A stretch of DNA of 64,000 bases from the NCBI RefSeq assembly GCF_014805625.2, contig NW_023998457.1:1651413-1715412 (forward strand). Direction: 5' to 3'. Source of the stretch: Glossina fuscipes. Taxonomy: Eukaryota > Arthropoda > Insecta > Diptera > Glossinidae. Positions 47,144 through 60,060 of this stretch are shown one piece after another. Under the pieces are notes generated by a model, which saw only the letters and a program-made list of their open reading frames with translations, was not told where the DNA came from and did not search any database. Position numbers and translations under genes: made by a program. Positions within the stretch are counted from its first letter, which is position 1. Every line of letters starts with the position of its first letter.

Positions 47144-47917
47144 TTATACGCCTTAGGAATTGTTGAAAACGACAGGCATCTCGATATTTCCCGAAGCTTT
47201 ATACCCAGCAATCAGAAGTCCCTACCGCAACTATAAGATTGCCTCTCGTAGGAGTTTCTCTACGTAGAGATAGATAGTGCGTGGGCCACTGAGCTTAAAA
47301 AACTACAGGATTCTCTTCCTAAGGAGTTCCTCTACACACAGGTTGATAGTGGGTGGGCCCTTAACTCCCGTGAAGCTTAAACTTACACTATAAAGTCTTT
47401 AGCATTACTTTACGCGACAGCAGTCACACTTGCCTTTGGATTTACTATACAATTCCGTTTAGCCAAGTCTTTTCTTACCTATCTAGTCTATCTTTTCTTA
47501 AGGTATATATGCAAATACTATAAAGGCATTGCCATTACTTTACGTGATAGCAGCTTTTTGGTGGTAAACTATAATGTAAAAGTTGACTCTTCAGTTCCTT
47601 TAGCGGATCGATGTAAATAATTTATCAGTTTTTGAGGTTATGTTCGATTTCTCTCTCTTGACGACCAATGATTGTCAGAGTAGATTGCAATGCTGGTGCA
47701 GTGATTGTCTACGGGTCAGAACGAAGAGCAAATTGGTGATGGAGAACCCTAAGCTGAAGCTTCGCAAATAACGTCCGCAACAGAACTTGAGTTGGGGTTT
47801 TCTGCCAAGTTTACAAACATATTGTAAGGTTACATTTTACTCTTATTGAAGAATGCAAAACTGAGATATATGAATAGCTCGGTTTTCTTATTCATGCTCA
47901 AAACATAATTCAATAAG

Positions 47918-48640
47918 TTCGTGGGATGACGTTTGAATGTACAATGACAAACCCTTCAAAGGAAGTGTAGAAAAATTTCATGATATTTCGATCATTGGTT
48001 TACAAGTTGTAGTTAGCTTAGAGACGCCACCTTTGTGTCAATAAAGCATTGCTTTTTCATAGCGAAAAATACTGTTCAAGCAGAGTATCGGCTTAAAAAG
48101 CGTTATCGAGACAAATGGTTATCCGAAGCCGGAACTTGTTCCTGAGTGCCTAAGAAGAGTGAAGAAAATCGCTTTTGAAGATCGATAAGTAACGTTGCAT
48201 GGGATAGTTAATACCTCAATGATATCAGAAGGCAGTATATTCAGTAATATCGACGAACGTTTGTCTTTGAGAAGATTTTCGGTCGAAGTGGATACCGCAT
48301 CTCCGCCCTCTCGACTCAAAACAACAAGGTAACAACAGATCAAAGCGATATTTGGAGCTCTTTAATCGAACTATAGAAGACGTTTTCATGCGAAAAATTT
48401 CAATGGATCGACCACGGATTCAACATGATACTCCAGAGGCAAATCGGCAGCCAGCCGCATGAACTGCAATCGGTGGAAACCATCTAAAGCGGATAAAAAA
48501 GTAAAAGTGGAAAAGTGGGCGGGAATAATTTTTATCGACCATCTTGCGAAGCAACAAAGGATCTACACCGAATATTATATAGCATTATGCGTTTTAATGA
48601 TGAAATTGCAAAAAATCCTATACACTTATTAAATGCTGTG
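47918..48640 (+). mobile_element. Mariner remnant of a third subfamily
   Basis: It starts with a terminal-region-like CAATAAGTTCGTGGGATGAC. Frameshifted transposase pieces follow in several frames, among them a degenerate match to the region around GLSMRKV (48240-48330). A later one reads GIIFIDHLAKQQRIYTEYYI followed by AL (48528-48593), the counterpart of the mariner G-I-I-F-I-D-Y-L segment after the second catalytic Asp. The sequence is disabled throughout, and the end is not found. Confidence 0.65.
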
Positions 48641-50169
48641 TTAAACATTGTTTATGTGTGGGATTTCGGAAATGTCATCACAAACTTCAGGTTCGACCTC
48701 ATTTACGATTTTCCTTTTTGTACTGTAATCAATACATATATATATATATATATATATTTTATTCTAGTCTGCAAAATTTTTCTACGCAATAAATAATCAT
48801 CTGATTTAACGTTTGGCTAGATTGTGTTTTATACGTCTTGGAATGGAAATCCTTATGAAAAATATCCTGAAACTACAGGGATAATAACATCGAAAGGGTT
48901 GGAAACGATTGCTCAATTTTTTCGACTTTTGTTATCGACTTTTTGTTCACACGACATTTTCAGCATTGCATTTACGTTTTTGACGGATTGAATTGTTAAC
49001 ATCATAAACACTATCATTTGACCCGAACTTTCCAAATACATTGTGGGTAGTAACTTCTCGAAGGTCAATGTCGAAATTTCACAAAGATGCTTTATTTAGT
49101 TTTTCGTCTTTAATGAAATGAATGAATATAGAAAATCAACAACTATCCACCGTCCTCAACGTTCCCTGATTTTATAGATTCCGGATAAATGCAAGATTTC
49201 CAGCATTCTTTGCTACAAAACAAATGTCAATTTCGCATTGACTCACTCTTTCTATTTTTCGCTAACTCTCATCTTCCATCCATCCTCCCTTTTAATATGT
49301 CTTTTCCTCTACATATATATCTTCATACTAACGTTAAGCGTTTTTTAATAGTTTGAAAAATGAGCAGAAAAATATCCACGAAAACTAGGCACATGTCTAC
49401 GAATGTTAAATGCATCTGGATTGAAAGTTAGCTATCCATCTTGTAAAAAGGGCGAAACTAAAGCACTTAACGATGGAAGATGGTTAATAGCGCAATTGTT
49501 GAATTGAATATTGCGCATACCAGAGAGAAGCGTAAGATTTCACTTCTTTCATATTAAAGCCGCATTAGAACTATTGCTGTGTCCGTATTAAAAAAAAGAA
49601 AACTTTGAAAATTTGAAATAATTTACATAAAGAAATCCAAAATTAGAAAAGTTAAAGCAGGTACATGATATGAGTGGCAAAAAAATAAGTTGCATGGTTC
49701 CTTATGGGTTTGTGATGTAATAAATTTAATAAATTGTATTTGAATTTGATATGCGTTATGATATGTATTGTCCCTTTTGAAGTTTTCAATTTATATATAT
49801 ACAAATGCCCGTTAAGGACCTATAGACGACATTCAATCCGTTCACTTCTTTAATTCTGAAAAGACTCAGTAAAAAAAAAATACCACCTTAACAAAATGGA
49901 TGCACAATTTCAAAAAGATAATTTAAGAGCACGAGTAAACTCGTTATGGCAAATCACACAACCCACAATTTATCAATTACTTTTACATCAGTCTCTCTAC
50001 ATCTTTACCACGAATTTTCTATACTCTTGAGTGCAAATTTTTATCGGTTCATCTACCTTGAGATACGAGTAATGAGTAAAAACTCCATGCTTTGTTTATT
50101 TGTGTTCGAAAACATATGTGTTCCCAGTTTATGTAACATAATGGGCGTGATATTGTTCGCCGATACCAG
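48641..50169. other. Gene-free AT-rich spacer
   Basis: No supported gene. A (TA)n tract occurs at 48738-48759. Otherwise it is unremarkable A/T-rich sequence. Confidence 0.3.
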
Positions 50170-50300
50170 ACTGTTTGCAATAACTTCAATAGGTTTTTTT
50201 TCCAAATTTCAACCCTTTACCTTAACTTCTGGGATTGAGACAATGTTTACTTCACAAACTTGCCGAGACGGACAGACGGGAGAACAGGCATGCTTAGATG
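50170..50300 (-). repeat. Family-A repeat fragment
   Basis: A short, diverged antisense piece with GAGACGGACAGACGGGAGAA and GCATGCTTAGAT. Confidence 0.35.
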
Positions 50301-51273
50301 GATGCAATATTTAATTCTTACCAATAGCATATATAATTTGTATAATCCTTAAAATAACCTGATGCTGCTGCATTGCAAAACAACAAAATTTTAATATGTT
50401 ATAATATTAGATGGGTGCGGCTGATATTCTTTATTTTTTTTTTTGCAGACACTGTACAATCATCTATTGAATATGCTTGCAAATTTGAATCGTTCTATCT
50501 GTTGTGGTTTATAAAAAACGATAGTTTTGGTAAAAGAAATGGTCTAAGGTTATGTTGTAATGTGGGTGTGTTTTTCGATCCATTTCACCAGTTTTCAATG
50601 CCAACCTGCAAACAGAAATGATCTCAGATTTATTTATTTTTGTGAATATGTGTACTACTCGACCATGCACAAACGCACATATGAACGGACGTACAAGCAG
50701 GCATATTTATATGGAATACGAGAGTGTATATGCTTTTTACCTTTCGGGCGTTACAAACATTTTCATAAAATTAACATATTGCCACCTTCCGGAGATGAGG
50801 ATAACGATCCGAAAAATCGGGAAAGAAATACCATTTAGGCACCTGGAATAGATTCACACGGGTAAATCATACGAATTTAAATTTTTCCTACTTTTACTAC
50901 AATTCTTTCTAATCACATTCAATTGCTTGTCAAATATTAGTATTGAGAAAATAAATGGGCTTAAAGATGTCCATTTGTTAAATTTTATAACATGCTGGCT
51001 CATAGCCATGTAGATAGGAATTATGACAAACTGGTCGATATGTTCACGTATTTCGTGGTAGCTGTGGTCAATACTCAGATGGTAAAGGCTTGGATACACA
51101 GGTACTAAGCGGCGCTAACTCTTTGTCGCCCCATTCCTTTTTCACTATCACTTATAGGGAGAATCCTTCAAGTAGTTAGTCAAGAATGAGATTACACTCG
51201 CAGATTAGGAAAATAATTCCGCCCTAAAAAAAGAAATTATATGTGAAAAAAGTAATAAATGAAAAGAAATAAA

Positions 51274-52170
51274 ACAAGTAATAAAATTATCATCAGTAAT
51301 GACCGAATCTTTTATACCCATCACCGTTATCCTAAGAAAGACAAAAAAAAGTAAAAGAACTAAGTTTTTATGTTCTACTATATGGAGTGGGCCCGGCTGC
51401 TTTCTTCTATTTCCAAAATAGGAGCTTTTGTCGCATAAGCGCGTAGGCGTTGTAGCCGTGTCCTCGGAAAAGTTGAAGTTACTTCCAAATTTTTTTGCAA
51501 ATTTGTAGACGATGTCTCTAATTTCGCTAACGGAAGAATGCTCACCACAGATTCTATATAGTCGGGCACGCAGACATTTGGATGGACAGGCTTCTTTACT
51601 TGCATTCAAAATTTGAAACTGACTAAGAATTTATTTACTTTATGAAGTTTCTTAAGCTTCTCTCTATGCCTTATAAAGGTATTGGGAAAAAAATTAAAAT
51701 TTGATACACCGTAAAATTGGATAGGCGTTATCAATTTTTTTCATTGTTGTACAGATCGTACAGAACTATCCATAGAACATGCGTTGTACTTTTATCTGCT
51801 ATAGTTTATGAGTATCGAGCAAAAAAAAAAAATTTTTTTATTCTTTCTGAAAAAAAGAAATCTTTAGTTTACGTACTGCTGTGGGCTTGTGTTTTGGCTG
51901 ATTTGACTCATTTTCAATAACGATCTACGTAAAAGAACTTTCAATGTTCCTGCCAAATTTGAAATCGATAGCTTCATTTCTTCAGGGGGCCAGGAGAAGA
52001 ACACACCTTTTACAGACGGACAGACGGACGACCTTAAATCGATTTAGTATTTCAGGCTGATCAGGAATATATATACTTTATGGAGTCTCTTAGATTTTCT
52101 TTCGGGCGTTGCAAACATTTTGACAAAATGAATATACACCTCATCCTTCGGTAACGGATATAGAAAGAGT
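51274..52170 (-). repeat. Family-B repeat copy, near full length
   Basis: This copy starts AACAAGTAATAAAATTATCA, then GACCGAATCTTTTATACCCA and TCACCGTTATCC. It carries ACGGACAGACGGACGACCTT and CAGGAATATATATACTTTAT. It ends TCGGGCGTTGCAAACATTTT and CCTCATCCTTCGGTAACGGA. The order is the inverse of the copies at 26370-28120. The 134- and 75-codon minus-strand frames within it show no domain. A second fragment of the same end lies at about 50730-50800. Confidence 0.6.
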
Positions 52171-52859
52171 ATCGTTCGAGATCACTTTTATCGTATCGCA
52201 GAAACTTCTAAATAGTACTTAGATATAGAATAGCCGGCGTTTTGTACACTACGACAGAATACCGGTTATGCTCTTTTGTGTTGCAAAGGGCTTAATAGTG
52301 TAGGTAAAAGGCGATTAGCCCCTTCTTCTCACAATTCATTGAGTATAAATTTCGAAAAGCTACTTAATGTTTAGGATTCTTATTCAGTCAGCTAAAACGT
52401 TTTCTCGTCCACAATTTATAACTGTAATAATTTACTATAAATAAATTTACTTTAAAAAAAAAGTTTATCCTTTTACTTGTTGTTTTTCTTTTCGTATCAA
52501 ACATTATTTTGGATGCGAAGAGCAACTTGTTGCTCTTAGTTTGTCTACTTTTCTATATATAATTCATAAAACAAAAAAAAAAAAAAACAAAACACAATAG
52601 CAACAGCACCAACAAGAATAAGAGCTAACAATATTTGGTTTTTCTGCAATCCTCGAATATATACATTTTTGTAAACATAGGAAATTTTCACTTCACACAT
52701 TTTTCATAAAATGTTTGGTTGAATGCCTATTTATTTATTATTTATTTTTTTTTTTTAGTTGTATTTCTTAACACATGCGTTACTAAAATGTAAGGCATGT
52801 TAAAACACAAAAATAAAAACAAGCAACAACGTTATGGTGAGCCAAGGTTGTACATCACC

Positions 52860-53690
52860 TTACAGTTAATCATGCGATTGAAATATTTTCAATAGCGCAC
52901 GTCGTTGCGCCAAAATTCTAAGTTGAATAGAAGCACAAAAGGCGGACAGATAGACAGACAGGCTTACACTGATTCAGAATATGGTTCTGTATCCACCAGA
53001 AAATTGTTCTGAATCGATCGATATAATAAAAGGTGGATCTACTTGCAGTCTTCAGTGGGCCAAAACTTTACTTCACCTTCGCAGTTATCCATGTAATGGA
53101 AATATTTTCAATAGCGTTCGCTTTTGTACCAAAATTCTAGGTTGAATGTAAGAAAAAAAGGCGGACAGATAGACAGACAAGCTTGCATTGATTCAGAAAA
53201 TGGTTCTGTATCCACCAGAAAATTCTTCTGAATCGATCGATATAATAAAAGCTGGATCCACTTGAAATCCTCAATTGGCCAAAACTCTACTTCATCCTAC
53301 ACTTATCCACGTAATGGAAATATTTTCAATAGCCCTCGTCGTTGCGCCAAAATTCTAGATGGAATATAAGAATAAAACGCGGACAGACAGACAGACTAGC
53401 TTAAATTGATTCAGGAAGTGATTGTCTATTCACCACAAAATTATTCTGAATCTGTAATGGAAATAATTTCAATAGAGCTCGTTCTTGCGTCAAAATAAGA
53501 AAAACGGGGACCAAAAATGGACAGACAAGCTTACATTGATTCAGAAAATGGTTCTGTATCCACTGAATGATGGCTCAGAATCGATCGACGAAAAAAAAGG
53601 TGGATCTACTTCAAGTCCTTGCGGGTATTGCATACATTCGCAGAAATTTAATAAATCTCTCGTCCCAAAAGTATTGTAGGGTATCATGAA
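52860..53690 (-). repeat. 219-bp tandem array derived from family A
   Basis: Four head-to-tail copies start with GAAATATTTTCAATAG at 52880, 53099, 53317 and (variant) 53460, giving spacings of 219, 218 and 143 bp; copy 3 has an internal deletion. Each has a GCGGACAGATAGACAGACA-like tract and, in most, CTGAATCGATCGATATAATA, AAA and GTGGATCTACTT. The last ends GTATTGTAGGGTATCATG. Each unit is part of a family-A repeat, amplified in tandem. Confidence 0.85.
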
Positions 53691-54319
53691 AATGTATACA
53701 TTTTCCTTGGCATAATAACGAGAAAATTCTATAAGCATTGCGAAAATGCGTAAAATGAAGAATTTTTTCAAATTTGCGAATTTGCCGGTTTTAGTTAAAT
53801 GATCGAAGTGAACTTAAGCATAATAAAGATTCATTTTTGTAATGTTTTCTTTTTTTTTTTTTTGAAAACAAATTTCTGTACGTTTTTTTTAAAAGTTCAC
53901 ACAAATGCGATCACATTACCCCCATGTATGTAGTAAGCCAACCGTTGTATTTGAAAGTAGCATTAGTCCATTTTATGTTATATGGAAATATGTAACATTA
54001 ATTGATTCTTAAGTGATCAAGAAATGATTGTGTGGAATTTCATCTTCCTATGTTCACTTTTGCGACTGTAACGATTAACAAAATGTACCTATTAAATGGG
54101 CGGGTTTTCGTAGAAATAAATCTATAACATAACAGCAGCAAAAGTAGGCGTGTCTCAGTGATACTAATGAATCGTGGAATTGTAGTTGTTCTTCTCGTCA
54201 ATATGACTTGATATAGCTTTAACATGCGGAAAGTTGGGTGACATTAAATCTACCTATTGGGAAAAGTGCTATGAACTTTTTTCTTGCTCTTACAATAAAC
54301 TAAACATCGGTATATTTTT

Positions 54320-55030
54320 ATATCTTACGCGGACATATATAAGAAGGGCTTAAGATAGACCACCGATTCTTAATCAATTTCCGAATCGCTTCAAAGCTGT
54401 CCGCCTGTTCATCTGATGTCTGCCCATGTATTATAGTGTTCAAGTTGCAGGATGTATTCAACAGCCAGAAGAACTTAGTTTAGACTCAAGTTTTATTATA
54501 TCGGTCAAATAAGAATTGTCTTCTGAATCTACGCTTTCCTGTCCGTCCGTTAATTTTCTGATGTTCAAGCTACAGGCCGCAAATTTTAATGAAATTTGGT
54601 AAACTGCCGTTTTTTGTCATATGGACCAACGCAATTGAAAATGGTTTGAGTCGGTCCACTTGTTCGACCACTCCCCATATAATGTTCTATTTTGAAAAGT
54701 CACTATGTAGAAAAAAATGGAATTTTCAAACTTTCTTGACAAAAGTAGCTGAGTAATAGCGTATTGGTATTCTGAATTGATGTGACAATTATGGATCGGC
54801 TGGGGCAATTCTGTGATTTCCCTCTCATACAACGAAATCTGAAGTTTACATGACAAATAGATCTAACTTTCAATGTTTCATGATGAAAATCAGATCATAA
54901 TAGTAATTTAAGATAAAAAATTAACTGGACCATGTTTGCCTATTTTTTAAATACTTACAATTGTGTTACATACTGTGGCGTAAAGTATTTAATAGTCGGT
55001 CTAGACCGACTATAATGTTTTCACTAGTTA
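54320..55030 (+). repeat. Family-A repeat copy
   Basis: Sense copy from ATATCTTACGCGGACATATA and GAAGGGCTTAAGATAGACCA. The end is TGTGGCGTAAAGTATTTAAT, then AGTCGGTCTAGACCGACTAT and AATGTTTTCACTAGTT. Confidence 0.6.
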
Positions 55031-56109
55031 TGTGTACCATCTAAAAACGAAGGTATGTTAAATCGATCGCTCCATCAAGAACTAAATACATTTTTGACCT
55101 GAGTCGATGGCGGTCGATGCATAAGCACTTATATATATTCTTCTAACATTGATTTAGACAAGACGTACACACATTTTTATTAATCAAGGCAAGATTTCGA
55201 AGCGATTTGTGTCATTTTCATTTGTTTGCCATTCTGTCTGTACTGTTCTGGCTTTCGAACGCTAAGACAGAGAGGAGCAATTTGTGATGCTATTTTGATG
55301 GCCATAAGTGCAGTTTGGAGATGAGTTTACTCGGTCAAGGTGGATAAAAATTTGAACGCAAGATTCATAACGCATATTAATCTAAAGATTGCTACCTAAG
55401 TATAACAAAAATTACTTTAACCTATCTGCCGACAGTCAGCTTAGGTAAAAAGAGAACCAAGTGGTAACGCAGACACACCAATTAGTGCATAGTTTCGCTC
55501 AAAGATAAGCAACCAAATTTTTTAGAAACTTTACTATGTTGAACATGCAATTAACCAAAACAATTTTAAATAAGGAAAAATTATTTTTAGTTCATTTATC
55601 AGCAAAGTTTAAGAATCAAAAGTCGTACAACACAAAGCCGTTCAGCACAGTCCACAGTCATCTATCGTTCAACCTAAGCCTAACCTATCGTTCATACTAA
55701 GCTTAGCTGGAACTTTCTTGTTAAAATTTTAAATGCCCACAAACAACAGGATACTTTATAAGGTGAAAGTATAGGTCATCAATGATCATATATGTGCCTG
55801 TGTACACATATATATATGTAAATCTAATTGGCTTGAGGTTCTGGATTGTCGGAATTACCCACTTTATCTGGGGGCTGAAAACTAACATATTGTGCAAGTG
55901 TGAAGCTTGGCACATAAGTTATTAGTTTAAGTTCACACACCCAGCTTCCGGTTAGGAAAACCTTGTTACCGATTGGTCCCAAAATGGATATAGTTTGTTT
56001 ACTGTTTCCATTTCTTTTCAGATATAATGTCAAGCAAATTTTTCATAGAAGAATCGAATCCAAAAAGAGGCCAACGTTTACTTTATTTCAAATCATTATT
56101 AAATAATTT

Positions 56110-56710
56110 AAAATTTTAAAAATTACATCATTTTGCCATATAAGGGCCTACTTTTTATGGGAATCCTTCTGCACATACGGTTTGGTATAACTGCTTCCAA
56201 TTACTGTTATAGACGAATTTTTAACAAGCATCACAAGAGCTTGATTTTTCAGAAACGATTAAATGTGAAGGGACTGAGAAAATGAGCAGATCCACCCGAT
56301 TGAATTTTTTTGTATCATTTTACAGAACCGAAATATTACTCCTAAGGGATTTTTGTATAGAAATTTTGTAATTGAAATTTTTTTTTCATATAACGACTTT
56401 CTCAACATAAAGCGTTGTACGATGTATGATCGTAAAAGTGGTACCGTATCAAACCATTTTCAATAGATTCGGTTGTTGGACTTTGGATCCGTCCGTTAAA
56501 ATTATTTTCTAAATTGCGACCAAAACTTTCGACAAAAATATCAGATAGGCAGATGGACAGACAAGAGTAAATCAATTCAGAAAATGATTCGGAATCGATT
56601 GGCATAAGGAAATAATATCCGCTTTAAGCCCTCCCGCAGGGTAAAACATACATCCACACAAGCTTAATACCTCTTATGCTACAAGCGCTATAGGGCACAA
56701 TTATTAATAT
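56110..56710 (-). repeat. Family-A repeat copy
   Basis: Antisense copy with TAACGACTTTCTCAACATAA, a GATAGGCAGATGGACAGACA tract and TCGGAATCGATTGGCATAAG. The end GCGCTATAGGGCACAATTAT is diverged. Confidence 0.5.
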
Positions 56711-57689
56711 TTGGTTAATTGGTTTGCTTATTTTCCAACATAACCAGGTAAAAACGAAAAGAAATAAATTGAATCAAGTTTTGCATATATTAGACAAAAG
56801 TCTCAAGATCATAGCTGGCATATAACAAAATATTCAAAACTGGAGGCGATATAATTAAGTCAATCCCATCGTCATTGCCTCTCTAAAGCATATTTTTATG
56901 CTTTACACATAGATGAGACAAATCTAAGATATTGACTAATGGGTATACGAACTGTTTAGCTCGTACAATCGCTGAAATCACTGCGACACTAAAAGTGTCG
57001 AAGAAGACACGGCCAGGCCGACAAATGCGGCTAATTCGATATGAAATCTCTCATTATTTACACATTTCTGCAGTGTGTGGAGTACTCGATGCGGTTTTTT
57101 TATTATTATTTTTTTTATTTTAATTAGTTAAGCTTAAAAATGAAAATGGCAAATGCACATACATACGTATATATAAACATATATATATGTACACGCAGAG
57201 AGGGGTATGCGTTTTTATTTAATATGTGATACATTAACAACTGCATATTATTAATGCGAATATACTTTCGTTCTTCATAGAAAGAGAATGGAGTCTCTTG
57301 GATGCCAAAAAGGAAAAAAAAAAAAGTCAAGTTTTGTTTGTTTTATAACAATAATCTAAAACGAGCAGATGAAACGGTCTATGAAAAACATTCCTATTTG
57401 TTTGTATAATATAATTTTTTTTACGTGCGTGTGTTTATGTGTATTTGTGCACGCTTTTCTTCACATACTAAAATACCAGCTAGAGTTGCAACACTCTTAA
57501 GTATAATCGACGTACAGTAGCCAACCGTGTGCGTATGATATTAGAACGCTTGATTTTCTTAAGTATATTTATGTTTTTCTTTCGTTCAATATTGTGGAAT
57601 TTATATGAAAATAATAATTTCTATCTAATCACTGTGCGATTGATTGAATAGTGTATTTAAAAAAAAAAAAAAAAAAAAAACAATTCATA

Positions 57690-58056
57690 ATGAGTTCATT
57701 TTATGATAACGAGTAAGTGTTTATTGAAAATTTATTTCATATCACATAATAGTCATAACGTACTTATACGTTAACATGAACTTCCGGCTGTTTTTGTGGG
57801 AGAACATTTTTTTTTTTCTCTTTTTTTAAAACAGTTAAATTTTTACTTGAAAGGACTTAATTTTTAATATTGTATGTTTCATTGTGCCAGTTTTGAACAC
57901 ATTTTAAGATTTTTGCGTCTATGCATACATTTATTTACGCATGTAATAGCTTTTAAGGCCACTCCGGAAATCGACTGTAACAACTGTTTGAACGATCCGA
58001 AAGAAGTGTTGGCATGTACGTATACTATTCTAGGCGAGGAAATAGATTTGGAATAA
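57690..58056 (+). CDS. Candidate two-exon gene for a 62-residue protein
   Basis: Exon 1 (57690-57712) is ATGAGTTCATTTTATGATAA plus CGA, and ends at a consensus GTAAGT. Exon 2 (57891-58056) follows a TTTCATTGTGCCAG acceptor. The join completes an Asp codon and keeps the frame open, giving MSSFYDND then a hydrophobic, helix-prone stretch (HILRFLRLCIHLFTHVIAF). An acidic cysteine-containing tail follows (EIDCNNCLNDPKEVLACTYT, then ILGEEIDLE). The intron is 178 bp. AATAAA at 58054-58059 overlaps the stop region, so the 3' UTR would be short. A stronger pyrimidine-rich acceptor (TTTTAAAACAG, ending 57834) would give an immediate stop if used. The protein matches no family I recognise. Alternatively the tail alone, after the TAG acceptor at 57943-57945, could be the last exon of a longer gene. 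Confidence 0.4.
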
Positions 58057-58085
58057 TAAATAGATTAAAAAAATGATACAAAAAA

Positions 58086-58480
58086 ATTGGTTTTACTTTT
58101 TGAACACATTAGTAGTTAGGTTTAGGTTAACATAGATCGTATTTTTGACATTTGCTCGGTATTTATCCTAGCAACCATAGATTTTGAAACAGTAAGCAAC
58201 ACTAGGTAATAAAGAAAAATTCAAAACCAAATAGTTCTTATATACTTCCTGATCGCCTCAAACCAAAAAAACAAAAAAAAATTAAATGGAATTGGTCCTA
58301 GTTTTCGAGCACTTTAATAGCTAGGTTTAGATTAACCTAGATCGCATTTCTTACATTTGCTCGATATTTGTCTCAACAGCTGTAGATTTTTTGGACTGTA
58401 AGCAACACTTAGTAATAGTCAAAAATTCAAAGCTAAACATTTCTTGTATACCTTGTGATCGCCTCAAATCAGAAAAAAAG
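58086..58480. repeat. Tandem duplication of about 205 bp
   Basis: Two copies share GTTAGGTTTAGGTTAACATA or GCTAGGTTTAGATTAACCTA, then GATCGTATTT or GATCGCATTT, ACATTTGCTCG, GTAAGCAACACT and GATCGCCTCAAA. The period is about 205 bp. A shorter duplication, TATTAAGAGCAT with (AT)n, follows at 58540-58635. It begins 30 bp after the candidate small gene. Confidence 0.8.
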
Positions 58481-58639
58481 AGCCTAAGACGCACCACCAT
58501 TTGCAGTTATGCATGTAACGAAAGCTGAAATTTGCGTTGACACATTAAGAGCATTTAAGATATACATATATATATTAATTTGTGTCGACATATTAAGAGC
58601 ATGTAGACATACATATATATATATTAATATATAAAACAC

Positions 58640-60060
58640 TTATACGAAATAAAAATTTTATAGACTGTTTTTCTGCTTGGAATTATGCTAAACATATGGA
58701 TTATTGTACTTCGCATTGAAAAATGAAATGAACTTTCGAACATATTTTATGAGAGTATTAATCAATATGAAACGAATCTGTAATCCTATGTAAGCACCCA
58801 TTGCGACCAATATTCCTACAACTAATGCTCCCAATTATTTTTCTGTTCCCGCACTTATCAAATATATAAACAGTTCTACCTTATGTTGAGGTCTCGCATT
58901 AGAGATCCTAGGCCGAAGGAGATAATAGGTAAGGTAGGGTAGAGAGTGACCCAGAACTTATGATTTGACCTTTCGGCAAATTGGTTTAGCTCGTCCCTTT
59001 GTTTTTTATAGGGACAAAGTACGTGTATATCCTTTAGTTGTAACAGTCTGCAGAGTGTCCGTGAGAAAAAAATTTAAAACCTTCACACATCTCCTGAACT
59101 ACCTAATTTAGCAATGGCACGTGCGACCGTCTCTACATCCTGCGATCCCCTTCAATGAAAATTTAAGAGCAGCCCCAAAAATTATAAAGTCAGTAGTCCG
59201 ATAACTAGAGAACCTTTCTACTGTTATATAAAAATGGCTGAACTGAAAACTAAATTTAATGCCAATATTTCGGAGGATCCAGATGACCAAGGAAATAAAC
59301 TATTAAGCTGATGCGTAGTTGGACATGTATGCCTACCAAAGCTGCTACAACTGAAGCTCGGAATTGTTTTTCTTCTGTTCTCTCAGCTGCCCCGCATAAG
59401 TATCAAACGAAAATTGAAGTTTATACCGTGCATTTCGCATTGGGGAACTACTTTCCAACTCTAGCTGACGAATGTATACACACAGAAAAGCCGATAATTG
59501 AATTTCGTATCTCATTTTTTGGTTCTTCGCTTATCGTATATATGGGCAAGGGCTTCTTAAATGAATATGGAATTCCTTGAGACAAGGTCGATGATATAGA
59601 AGAAACGAACTTTGAATTTATAGATGCTTCCTCGTCGAAATTCCAACAGATGACGCTACCAAGTGTTTTGCCACATAAAACTGGAAATTGTCAAAATTTT
59701 ACGAATCCATCCGAGATTGCTTTCGGTCACGGTTTATAAGAGAAAACGCTGAAGTTTATTCGTACAGTTTTTCTTTGAGTTTATTTCAAACGTAGTGTTG
59801 GGAAATAATAAGTAAATATCCATTAATATCAATTTTGTTGTTCTGATCGGTCTTTAGTCGTTTCTGTGGTATTGCTTAGACTATTGGAAACATCTACTAG
59901 GCATTGCGAACAGTTACTACTCATCTTTGCGATGTTGCTCAGAGTACCGTCATTAGTGCTGCTTGCGATTATCAGAGCCGCATTCTGTTATTCTGATCGA
60001 TTATTAATCGTCTTTTTGATATTGCATAGAATTCGACTGTCACTTCCATGTTCTGACGTT
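58640..60060. other. Spacer with unidentified open stretches
   Basis: An 89-codon plus frame (59311-59580) and the reading just before it (59232-59310, MAELKTKFNANISEDPDDQG then a stop) look protein-like but match no family I can name. A partly duplicated TTCTGATCG...TTAGTCG/TTAATCG segment recurs at 59845 and 59995. A decayed transposon is likely. Confidence 0.3.

Noticed and set aside
51205..51609. 134-codon minus-strand frame
   Set aside because: It lies inside a family-B repeat and shows no protein family.
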